From: Zancudomyces culisetae
Taxonomy: Eukaryota; Kickxellomycota; Harpellomycetes; Harpellales; Legeriomycetaceae
Assembly (NCBI GenBank): GCA_001969505.1
Contig: LSSK01000009.1
Coordinates: forward strand, 124,001-188,000
Length of the DNA stretch: 64,000 nucleotides
Direction: 5' to 3'
Below the pieces are notes generated by a model. The model was given only the letters and a program-made list of their open reading frames with translations, was not told the origin of the DNA and ran no database searches. A program made the position numbers and the translations under genes. Positions 45,502 through 56,314 of this stretch are shown here, piece by piece. Within the stretch, counting starts at the first letter, position 1. Every line of letters begins with the position of its first letter.

Positions 45502-48086
45502 GATTAATTTGTTTTATTTTCGTAAAGCATTTTCCTTAGCTCAGACCATGCTCCTTTAAGCGAATATACTTTCCTTTCCTCGATTACTGATCGCGTTGTA
45601 TTTACATTAATAGTTATATTTAAACGGGAAGGAGGGAACCTTCCTGCCTTAGTTAGATTTGGAAATTCATAGAATGATTTTACCCTGAACAAATATTATT
45701 ACGTTTTTTTCTCCTTTACCAAAAAGAAAAGATAATAAACTTAATTATCACATAAAAATAAATAAAATATACACACTTCATACTGGTGTTAGATTGGTAC
45801 TATCCTGGGTGGGGAGGTATTCATTCTTGAGCGAAGAATGTTTAAGCTTTAGCAGAGAAATGGAGGTCCCAAGATACCCATGTAATTGTGCAAAAAATAT
45901 GTTTGTTTTCAGTCTACAAAAAAATGTGTGTTTGTGCCATTCTAGCTGATATAAATTAATGTTATTTAGTCTTTTTTTGCTTTGTATACTACCTTTATTC
46001 TGTAAAAAAAGATAAAAAGATTATATGTACACTTTAATTGCTAAAATATTTAAACATTGCAAACTTTAACATTCATGTGCAAACTAAATTTAAAATAAAA
46101 CGCGAAAAAGGGGATAGTGACAAATTTTGGTCTTTATAATCCATGTTTTGTTGGACAGTTTTGTTTATTTTGCTTTTTTTTGTTTACAAGTATCTAGCAT
46201 GTTTTTTTTTCGGGATGATGTTGATATATTGTGTCACCAAAAGGCTGAACTTTATGCTAAAAATAAATAAATAAATAAATAAACAAACAGAAAATAAATA
46301 TTAAAAACCTAAAATACACATGTAAAATATATACAGACTTGCACAGGCTTACTGGAAAAGTTGTATAAGAACATGACTACAGAACGGAACACAATAAAGA
46401 TTTCAAACGAGTATTTGTATCAACAAATATTCATCCGGCGCCTTACCGATTATGCCTAACTGTATATTTCTTTTTAAGAAGTGTAGTAATATTTTTCAAC
46501 CCACTTCAAGTAATCATCATGTCACCGATTGTATCATTAAAATGAGTAAGCTCGAAAAAGAGTGCTTTACTGGTTATTTTTTACGAAAGAGCAAAAAACA
46601 ATAAAACAAAATAGCCAACGTTAAACTCAATGCTGAGTTTATATTTTTGTCGGAAAGCTGATCATCTAAGTACATATTTATTTTAATGTGTCTGTTCTTC
46701 AAAACTGAATTAAATTCGCTAGAAAGCAATGACCTAAAAGTATTCAAATCACAGTCCTATTTCAAAAGCGCTTAACTTGAGATTGTTTAACGCACTTTGC
46801 TATGATTATCTTTCAATATATAATAACACACTTAACACTTTTATCTAAAATACCAGCAACTTTAGAGCTACAGCTCATATATCTCATAGTCAGCTTACAA
46901 GTCAGACGTTTCCATTGTGGGCAAATCCAAACTGATACTTTTCTGCCTTTTTTCTGGCTTTTATTGTGGCAAACCAAAAAAAAGTAAAATAAAGGGTTCA
47001 AAAATCACGTAAATTAAAATGAAAAAATTAGGAAAATAAAGGCGAGAATACATTTTTAATGGCATTTGTAATGTTACTGGTTTTAGAAATTTGTTTAAAA
47101 TTGCGGCAAAAGAGCTTATAAATTGAACTAAAATAATAAAAAAATTCAATAAAATAAAATAAAATGAAATAAATAAAATGAAAAACCTATACCAAGTATA
47201 CAAAAAAAACAACAATTAAATGGATATAATAGGAACTTGAAAAAATAAACACACAAGCCAGATATTAGTAGGAAAAAATAGAGTTGTAAAAATACAACCG
47301 TGTAAATATAAAAAAGCAAATACCCTGCCATCTAATAAAGAATCCAACAAGGATTAACGATACAGGAATCTAATTCTAAAAGGGTTAATCTTATTCGATT
47401 TAATAATTGGCCCTTTGTGAATCACAATTTTTGAATTGATTATACACTACTACAAAATCCAACTAGGAAGGGGCCCGCGTTAAAGCGAAAATTTGGGGGG
47501 AAAAGGATAGCGGTGATAAAGGTGAAAAAGCAACTATCTTTTGCGGGATTCTCGACGACTAAACATTCAGAGTAAAATTTCTACTAGGTTTTATGGTGCA
47601 AGTAGATGCAAGAATAGCGATTTCCGGTTAATTTTGACATTTTCTTTGATTATACCACACTAAAGCGATATACCTGCATTTTAGTGTTGATAAAAACAAC
47701 AGTCTAGAAACGAAAGAGCTAGGCAAATTCCTATACAACACGCTCAAATAGAAAAGCAATTCAATCTCTGGACTATTTAAAGAGCTAAACTGAAACGAAA
47801 GAGAATCAGAGCTTGAAGAAGAGAGAAAATATAAAAGCAGACAGGGTATATTTAACTACACTGGATGTACATCAGTTTTTTGACTGCTTTCCTAGAAACT
47901 CCTCCAGAGAGAGAATATTTTGTAGAATTGACGCACTCTGCTAACATTTTTTGAAAAAAGAGGCGATAGAATTGATACCTTTGCGATTCGAAAAGAATAA
48001 GGCGGCAAAAATAAGCTAGATTCAGAGTTTCTGATTCAAAATTTCATTGTACGATAATATGGGGAGATTATCCACGGAAGGGAGAT
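45502..48086. other. 2.6-kb intergenic region
   Basis: AT-rich, with an (AAAT)n repeat at 46261-46282 and no supported gene. The final ~600 bp are A/G-rich on the plus strand, consistent with a long leader of RSC7. Confidence 0.6.
46261..46282. repeat. AAAT microsatellite
   Basis: Five to six perfect AAAT units in non-coding DNA. Confidence 0.8.
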
Positions 48087-50619
48087 ATGAGAACAAAAGA
48101 AAAAACGGTAAGATTGATAGTAGCCTTGTTATCAAACCAGAAATATAACAATTTGTACATTAAAAAAATAGAAGATGAGGTGCTACCTAATAGAATAAAG
48201 CACAGGAGATTAAAGCTGCGTAACGACAGTGGAAGTAGTGAACATATAAAAGATACAAATGAGGAGCATAAAGAAGGGCAAAATGAGGATAGCAGACCCG
48301 CTGAGCATAGAGTTGGTAGAACTGTGCGAAGGATAAAAATAAAAAGGAACACGGGTAAAGAGGGATATGAGGTTGTTAATGGGAAGATTCAAGATGAAAT
48401 AGATACTCAGGAACAGGGTTCACTAGATAAAAACAAGAATAAAATAAACGAGAAGGTAGATCTAGAGGATGTTGGGAAGCATGGAGGAGAAGAAAATAAA
48501 GGAAAGGGAGGAAAACCCCAAACCCAAACCCAAACCCAAACCCAAACCCAAACGATTAAAATTCGATTTACGAACCTGAATGCAGGCAAAGAAGTGGCTA
48601 AAGCCTCAGTTTCCCATGAAGAAGAGCGTTCAAAAATAGAGGAGAGTAACGAAGTCGATGAGGAAAAGGATGCGAAAATACAAATAGAAACACCCAAGCG
48701 ACGCAAGGGGCGGCCACCAAAAATCAAACGTAAAAAGGAGATGGAAAGGCAACATCACGAATCCGATAGCACGTTGGGAGATGGGAGTGTCAAGGATGTA
48801 GGTAGTGAGGTTGGGCTGAGCCAAATCGGCAGTGAACTTGGGGAGGGGGACTATTACGCCGGAACTGAGAATATGGGATCTTATAATAAAAACGAAGAGC
48901 CCGGGGAACTCCCACGACCGAGAGGTATCCAAAGGAATTTGCGTAAACAGTATGATTTAGATGGCGATCTGGAAAAAGAAGAGGAATGGGATGAAGATGG
49001 GGAAAAGAAAATAGACAAAAAGGGTAATTTGTTGGGAGGTCGTGAATATATTATTCCAACGTTCAAGTTACCAACAAGAAGGGATCCAGAAAAGGTGTAT
49101 ATGTTAGCAGCACATGTCTGTAGGCTGGCAGGGTTACGTGACTTGGCACAGATGGTGCGCACATACCCCATGCTTACAAAATATGAAGCGACACCAGAAG
49201 AACGAGAGATACTTCTGGCAGACGGATGGATTTATCACACCATGAAAAACAGAACAATCGGGCTTGTTGAAGCCAGGAGTTTGTTTAGAACACTGGGGTC
49301 GCTTGCAGTCAAGAATGGTAGATACATTACCGACGATTATTGGGAAAAGCAAAAGCGTGAGGAGGCAGCGATGGAGGAGGGCGCCTTGGTAAACACCGGT
49401 GGGTTCGAAATTCGGCGCTTCAATGCTGCTGGTAACTTTGTAGGTGGAACCGTAGGAACACCCACTCCAGGGTTGCTTTCCCCTCCAGTTCGACAGAAAT
49501 CGAGATTCATTCCGTTGTCCAAGATGAAAGAGACCAATAAAAGCATCAAAACTCTACAGGCTTTGGTTGAGAGGCAGCCTCTGGTATCGCTAATAGACTG
49601 GCCACCCACTGAAAAGTTTGATTCACTGAAACCGTTGAATACCGAATCCGTTTTAGAACTTGTAAAAGATATTTTTGAAGACTTTAGAAAATCAATGGCT
49701 GATGTTGCGGTGATAGGCGATATTTGTAGGCAACCGATTGGTGTAGCAGCACGAGCAGTGCCTTTAGCCATTCCTTTTGAAAGCCGCGACTCACCCGCAT
49801 ATTTGGAAAGTGCCAAAATAGCAGCAGCCCAAACATTGACTCTTAATAAGGAACTTTTATCTCTTCGATATGCCACCAAATCAATTTGGTACGATACCCA
49901 TACAAACACAATCCAATTACCCGCAGATTTTCAACCAAAATCAATTAGGGTTTTGCCAGTAGACGGCAACAACAATTATGATGGTGATGATGATGATGAT
50001 GATGCAAACTCGTCTAGCACTAACCGTGTAGTTTTTGAGAGGGATAGTGTATCATCATCATCAAAGTCTGAAATAAAGGTAAAGTATGATTTTAACGAGT
50101 CATTTTGTAACATCAAGGATGTCGAAATCGTAAAACAAGATTTAAACACCCTTGAATTTCCTCCCAGCTACACTTCGGATGACAATCTGTTTGTTTCCCG
50201 TGACTCTGAAATAAATCGGTTCCCTCTATCCACCTCCAAAGGACAGTACTTTACAAACACATCGCTGTATTCTCTCCGCTTCGGGCTGGATTCCGAACTA
50301 TCTAATAAACTGCACACTTTAAATGCGCTAAGATTAAAGTTTAAATCGCTTTTCCCCGTCCCACCGCCTCACCAACACCAACACCAACAACAACAACACC
50401 AACAACAACAACACCAACAACAACAACAATATTCACACATGTATCCATATGCACAACATAAACTCCATCTTCTTTCTTCTCACCCCAATCCTCATTCTAA
50501 CCCTCCCCCTCAGAACCACCCTTCATCCTTGTCGTCCCATCACCTTACTTCGTCTCTTAGACCGTCTGTTTCCTCCGCCAGTCTAGCTCCATTACCACTC
50601 CTCCAACAACAACCTGTTT

Positions 50620-50650
<31 letters not shown>

Positions 50651-50957
50651 GCAACAACAGCAACAATTCTTGTATCCGCAACAACAGCATCACCCGCCCG
50701 CCCTTCCTACCACCAGGTCTCTCAATAAGCATTTATCCAACGCAAGTAGCTCCACCATCAATACTCCTACTGCCACCAGCAATGTGATTTCGTCGACTGT
50801 CTCGTCTACAGCAACCACAACACACCACAACACGCCAACCCATCTCAACCAGCCCCATGCATATCCAAATTTGGTTTCCAGGCAATTGGTTCCCAATTTT
50901 CTGGTGACACCAAACTATACCTTTCAAAACAGCAACCCTGCGAACTCTTCCCGCTGA
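48087..50957 (+). CDS. NPL6: RSC7/Swp82-family chromatin-remodelling subunit
   Basis: Rsc7 (Npl6) is a subunit of the RSC nucleosome remodeller; Swp82 is its SWI/SNF paralogue. This 956-residue protein has the family core at about 319-420: REYIIPTFKLPTR, YMLAAHVCRLAGLRDLA, GRSIG-like RTIGLVEARSLFRTLG, and GRYITDDYW. An AT-hook-like KRRKGRPPKIKRKK at about 203-216 should bind AT-rich minor groove. The N-terminal third is highly charged and includes a (Gln-Thr)n tract. The C-terminal part has an Asp run and two Gln-rich tracts (about 760-781 and 847-868), then a Ser/Thr tail. It has no intron. RSC7 is preferred over SWP82, but the sequence alone does not separate them firmly. It converges with the downstream hydrolase, 670 bp apart. 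Confidence 0.82.
48517..48552. repeat. CCCAAA hexanucleotide repeat
   Basis: Six CCCAAA units inside RSC7, encoding alternating Gln-Thr. It resembles a telomere-type repeat but is in frame within a gene, so it is read here as a coding microsatellite. Confidence 0.85.
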
Positions 50958-51627
50958 TTTATTTTTTTTCTCGCTCGGTTCTCTTTTTTACCCAGCGACC
51001 TGTATATGCCTAAAAGCTTTTAATCGTTTCCCTATTATTCTTTGTGATTCACTCGTTTTTTTTTTCTTCAAAGTTTCATCTTTTCTCTTGTATTAAGGGA
51101 AAGGGTATGAAAATAAGATCTAATGACTGAATCGGTGTTATATATTTCATTGCATTTTTCTTTGCCTTCTAAAACTACAGATATTCCAATGTTAGTAATT
51201 TATTTAGCTTATTTTTTTTTGTCTTGGTTTTCTTTTTAATATATACCATTGACATTTCTCACAAACTCTGTGTCATCTAGCAATGATATTACGCTCCTCA
51301 CAGCTTCAAGATCAAAAAAAATCCCCAAATGATCAACCAATGGTTATGGGAGTGTGGTATTTTGTTCATGCTTGAGTACTTTTTCCATCTCGAGATCTCA
51401 TTCGTTTATTTAAACACAATACTCAGTTTTGATGTATAGTGTTAATGTAAAAAAAATAAGGAATTTATATATGTTATAATACAAGTCCAAACTCGACTAA
51501 AAAAGCACTAGATTCAATAACATGAATGAGGGAAGGGCGAGAGAAAAAGAGAGAAAAGGAGAGAAAAAGAGAGAAAAAGAAAAAGAAAAAGCAAACACTC
51601 TACAAAATTTAAGGCAAGAAATAATAT
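50958..51627. other. Convergent intergenic region
   Basis: Contains the 3' flanks of RSC7 (+) and the hydrolase (-). T-rich runs and a GAGAAA purine repeat (51537-51592) are visible. No gene. Confidence 0.7.
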
Positions 51628-53901
51628 TTAACCCCCAAGGATCGCATTCAGAAACTCAGGAACGGATTTGCCCAACCAGGACTTTGCGTACTTGGTTGAC
51701 ATATTTTCAAAAAACCCAACATGTCCACCATATGATGTCAAAACTAGGATCAAATACTTGTTGTTTTCAAATTCAGAAATCGGAACCACCATGTCGTATG
51801 GACATATTGGGTCATCGCGCGAATTAATACATAGTAGAGGAATTTTTACGTGTTTCAGGTAGTGATAGCAGCTTGATTCGTAATAGTATTCTGTTGGAGT
51901 TTGGTATCCCAGCATTTTTGTGGTAAAGTTTTGGTCGAATTCTCGTATCGATTTGGATTTTATTATCTTTTGATAATCGTAGAGTTGATTGTTTGAGTCA
52001 TCACCCTTCGTTTTGCTATTGTTATTTGTATGGGTGTTAGCGCTGCTAGAGTTGTCACTGCTGGAATTACTGGAATTGCTGGAATTACTGGAATTACTGG
52101 AATTGCTGGGATTGTTGGTTTTACTTTCAGTCCTAACTCCAGAGTCAAACGTAGCTCTCCTTTTGCGTTCTAGCGAGTCAGCACTATTATGGTTTTCGTT
52201 AATTCGAATATCAACTTCACCACTGCTTTTTGCTCTACTTTTACCGACATTTCCATCGTCGACCCCATTAACGGTATCGGTATTACACGAGTTATAATTG
52301 CTAGCATTTTTATTGCTTCTATTTTTGGCAAACCAGCCAGATTCGTAACTCCAATCAACCATATCATCCATTTCATTGCTTTCAACTGTTTCACTTTCAA
52401 ACTGATGATAGTGGAGACTAAAAGTGTTCTGGAGCCCCTTCAATATATGTGGCTGGTAAATATACCGATTTAAAAGTGTGGGTTTTTCGATATGTTCGGA
52501 CGTCTTGAGTCCATTAAATGGATTGCTTATAGAAACTGCGCAGCTTAGTTTGCACTTCTCTTGTTCTTCTCCGATATACTTTATGAGCATGTTTGCACCC
52601 AGCGAAAACCCGATTCCACATAACTGTGCTTTCGGATACCTCTTTGCGATCACATTGTTAATTATATATCTAACATCTGCAGTATGCCCTGCGTTATGCA
52701 GCATTGGGGTAGTTATTATTGTTTTTCTTCCACACCCCCTATTGTTCACAACAACAACGCGATATGGATCAGGTTCGCTCACCAACTTTTTCGCCAGTAG
52801 CCTTACATAAAGTTCATGACTTCCACCAGATATTCCATGTAATATAATTGCGATGGGTCTTTCACAATCTTCATTACTTTTCTCATCGGCTTCTATGTTG
52901 TGTTCTTGACTACTGCTTTGTGTCTCGTTAGAGTATTTTCTATTTTTTTCCCCCTTGTCTGAGCAGTTGTCATGGGTATTAGATTTTTCTGGATCTATAA
53001 CCCAGTCAATATACACAGTTCCTCCATCATCCACTATAATGGTCTCGCGGTCGTACTGTACATCGGAATCTGCTGTAATTCGCTTGGAAACATACGAATT
53101 AAATAGTGTTTGGATGTCACCACTTTGCATTATCTTTGAAGGAGTGAATTTACTCACGTTTCCCTGTTTATCAAATAGCGATGGACATTTTGATAGTAGA
53201 AGTTGGTGTAAGTTGGCTTCTTCATACTCGTTATCAATCAAAGTTTCCATCTCACTACTCTCTATTCCATCTTTGTTGCTACTTTCGTCTAGTTTATCGC
53301 ACCCAGAGCCGATTTCTGATATACTTGACTCTGGACTTGCGGGTACTACACATAGGTCATCTTTGTTATATTTTCCGGTAACATATGTATCTAAACTTTC
53401 ACTTTTCTTGTGGTTCATGAAGTCTGACCGGTTACATTTTACATCTAAACTTGAGACTAACGAATTTGACGGGCATACAGCGGATAATATCTCAGAATTC
53501 GATACAGAATTATCAAGAACAATTCCTGTGCTGGTAGTATTTACAGATTCTGTCATGATTTCACTACTATTGCTACTACTACTACTACTACTACTATCAC
53601 CTTCCGTATAAGAATCGTTATTGGTATCTTGACTAGTCTCTGCGAGTATTGTCAAATCGTCACTGTCTTTTGTACTACTCAATGTAAAGCTTAACTCTCT
53701 TGTAGCAGTATAGTTTTTTTCCTCATGTGCGTTCCCCTGGTTACAGGCAGAATTCTTTCTTTTTTTCTTTATGGTAACATTTTCTTTGCTTACAAGTACA
53801 TATATATTCTTTTTCTTGTTTCTAGTACAGGAAAATGGATGAATAGTCCGAGGAACTTGGTCGACATGTGGGTCAGCTTGTCTTTTTTTAAGTAGCAACA
53901 T
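51628..53901 (-). CDS. Alpha/beta hydrolase of the Eeb1/Eht1/YMR210W family
   Basis: A 757-residue protein from the first ATG; a GTG six codons earlier is not a likely start. The family comprises yeast acyltransferase/esterases (Eeb1, Eht1) and the monoacylglycerol lipase-like YMR210W. Landmarks: the oxyanion-side HGISGGS, NNRGCG, the nucleophile elbow GFSLGAN with Ser433, the acid NSRDDP (Asp696/697), and YGGHVGFF with His727. All three triad residues are present, so it should be active on acyl esters. Two long additions are unusual: about 270 residues of low-complexity N-terminal sequence, and about 150 Ser/Asn-rich residues between core strands in the cap region, including an (Asn-Ser-Ser)n tract near 52070. 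No signal peptide is evident and the exact substrate is unknown. Confidence 0.85.
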   Translation of the reverse strand: MLLLKKRQADPHVDQVPRTIHPFSCTRNKKKNIYVLVSKENVTIKKKRKNSACNQGNAHEEKNYTATRELSFTLSSTKDSDDLTILAETSQDTNNDSYTEGDSSSSSSSSNSSEIMTESVNTTSTGIVLDNSVSNSEILSAVCPSNSLVSSLDVKCNRSDFMNHKKSESLDTYVTGKYNKDDLCVVPASPESSISEIGSGCDKLDESSNKDGIESSEMETLIDNEYEEANLHQLLLSKCPSLFDKQGNVSKFTPSKIMQSGDIQTLFNSYVSKRITADSDVQYDRETIIVDDGGTVYIDWVIDPEKSNTHDNCSDKGEKNRKYSNETQSSSQEHNIEADEKSNEDCERPIAIILHGISGGSHELYVRLLAKKLVSEPDPYRVVVVNNRGCGRKTIITTPMLHNAGHTADVRYIINNVIAKRYPKAQLCGIGFSLGANMLIKYIGEEQEKCKLSCAVSISNPFNGLKTSEHIEKPTLLNRYIYQPHILKGLQNTFSLHYHQFESETVESNEMDDMVDWSYESGWFAKNRSNKNASNYNSCNTDTVNGVDDGNVGKSRAKSSGEVDIRINENHNSADSLERKRRATFDSGVRTESKTNNPSNSSNSSNSSNSSNSSSDNSSSANTHTNNNSKTKGDDSNNQLYDYQKIIKSKSIREFDQNFTTKMLGYQTPTEYYYESSCYHYLKHVKIPLLCINSRDDPICPYDMVVPISEFENNKYLILVLTSYGGHVGFFENMSTKYAKSWLGKSVPEFLNAILGG

Positions 53902-56314
53902 CCTTGGTTTCGGTTTCACTTTGTCGTTTTAAGTAGTTCTTTTACAGTTTTCTCCAAGAGCCGAATGTTATTATCAGAGCCTCTATCTCGTAAAAGTTAT
54001 ATATCTGCTGTTTTATATGCACAGCGGTAGGGGGTGATGTATTTGTAGAAACAAGATTTTCTAGCAAAACAATGCTTAACGCTTGCAAAAATAAGGTTTA
54101 TAGCGCTTCTGGTTACCAAGGCCTTCTCTCACCTGTTTAACATAAATTACACGTTAAGAGAACGTGGCGTATTCAGAACTAGTGGATCGTTTATATAACA
54201 AAAGTCTGTATGTGGTCAGACTGAGATCTAAACTTGGCAATAATATAAGTGTCAACCTCTGACCTACGAGCACAGTTCTAATATTTAATGCTAAACTGGT
54301 TACCTAAAAAGTATCACAATGCTTTTCTTTCCTATATTGTGTGTTTTTGGGATGTAGAAGAACGCAGCTGTCTGGGTATACCTTTATTCCGCTAATATTT
54401 TTGCTCCCCCTCCTTTTTTTTTGGTTTTATTATTTTGTTTTAATTACACAAGTTATTTTCTTGGCTCCTGGATACCACTCACTTATACTTTGCTTTCTGC
54501 CCCCAAAATGCGACCTTTTATTTCTTTATAAGTAGAGCGGATATTCTATCTACTTTGTTAGAGCCAAAGCGCGCAATTATGAAGAATATGTTGCAAGTTT
54601 GACATCGAAACCTAAGAGGATCAACAACTTTAACTTTCTGGATAAATGGTTCTCGGCTTTTATGTTTCCACTAATAGAAACACAAAAAAATTTTGTAAAA
54701 GTTAATGTTGGGGTGTTTTATTTGCCATTAAATACCCAAAAAGTGAAATGGAGGAATTTTACTCTGATTCCAGGTCCTACCAAATTTATATTTGTCAACG
54801 GAGAAAAAAACAGGGGAAAAATAATAGCTGCCTTGAAGTATAGGCTGGAATATTATACATTACGCTTTTTTTCTTTTTTGTATTTTCAGCACTTCTTGAG
54901 AGCAAATAAATGTGTTGGATCCTGGAAAAAAAGATAACATGCAAACTACCAATGAGCCCAAGCCTTGCCGTTAATTAAAGTTCTAGCATTTGGTCAAGAT
55001 TCATGCATTCGAAATCTGCAGTAATATGCAAGGATTGCTTAGATGTCTTTTTGAACCTGTCTTGTATTTTCATTCGATAGTAGCTCGTATACTCGCTTCT
55101 TATTGAGCTAGAGGGATGCTGGCAAATACACATTACATTTATTCGCTGGCTTCCATAGATTGCTTCAAACAAATATGCCAAAAACTTCCGTGTTTTGAAT
55201 GGATCCAGTTCCGTTTTTCTTCCTTATGGATGTTTTGAATGCAATCTGCGCTCCACTTGGGCTCTAGTGTTTTTAGCTTTATGTTGCATCTTTTTTATAG
55301 ATTACAATCAACAAAGATTGTCAACATCCTAAATGTGAGAGGAAAAACCAGTTTAAGGCGCATTGGTTTGTAAGCAAACTCTTGATGCGGAAACTAAGCC
55401 AAAGTTTCATTTCCCTAAAGCTTCAGGAGGTTTACTAGCCAATTACATAGCCCCGGGTTTTTTATTACGAAATGACATCACAACATTATATTTTTATAGT
55501 AAAGAAAAAGCAAATAAAAAAAGCATTAAATTAATAGATGAGCACAGATAGAAAGGAGGTAGATATTGGGAGATGGATGATAGAGAGCATGGGAAAAGTG
55601 GTATAAGGGGTATGCACCAAAATTGCGCATAAAAAACAGGCTTTAATATCAATTGTTTCAAGATAGTCCTCCCATTGTGGAAGATGTTTACAAACATGAA
55701 TATGTACACGATGTGGACACTGGAGCTTGAAGATAAAGAGGGGAGGGGGGGGTATTTTCTGATACAGTAGTGTAATAAGCCTTGATGGTGTGTGTTTGTT
55801 TCTCAACATTTACACAAAATAAGAAGCTAATACAGCCATGGCTACGTACTTTGATTGTTCTAGATGTTATTTTTATTTCATTGTGCTTTTAACACCAAAA
55901 AGTTCCACTATTCTGTGAGCTTTCGTTGAAATATTGCATTAAAAATATAATAATCCAAGGGTTGCCAAAGGATTCTCTTGGTGCAAAACAAGTCCACACT
56001 TCAAAAACTTTTGTTTTTTTGAATCAGACGAAGAACAGGGAGGTGGGAAATGGAGTCTTGTTATTTGAAAAATATATCCTAGCATCAAGTGGCTTAGAGT
56101 GGTAAAGCGGAAGATGTATTGGTGGAGAATAAATATATTATGAGCGTGTCCCTAGTCCTAATATTCATCATAGCGGATCATGTTCACAATTCCTATTTGT
56201 AGTCGTAAATCAGCGATCAAAAATTTTTGCTAAAAAAAATTTTTTTTGTGGTAAAAACATAAGCAAAGAAAAAAACAGCTTGGTGAAGGTTAGTGTGGTA
56301 TATACAAAGAAAAA
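53902..56314. other. 2.4-kb divergent intergenic region
   Basis: Lies between the hydrolase (-) and NOP4 (+). One frame at 54536-54937 is open for 133 codons without an ATG at its head (contains FNFLDKWFSAFMFPLIETQ) and could be a decayed gene. The remainder is AT-rich and shows no gene. Confidence 0.5.

Noticed and set aside
48517-48552. CCCAAA repeat as an internal telomere tract
   Set aside because: Only six units, in frame within RSC7 and coding Gln-Thr, so a coding microsatellite is the simpler reading.
51628-53919. GTG start for the hydrolase
   Set aside because: Eukaryotic context; the ATG at 53901 is used instead, and a TAA lies in frame just upstream of the GTG.
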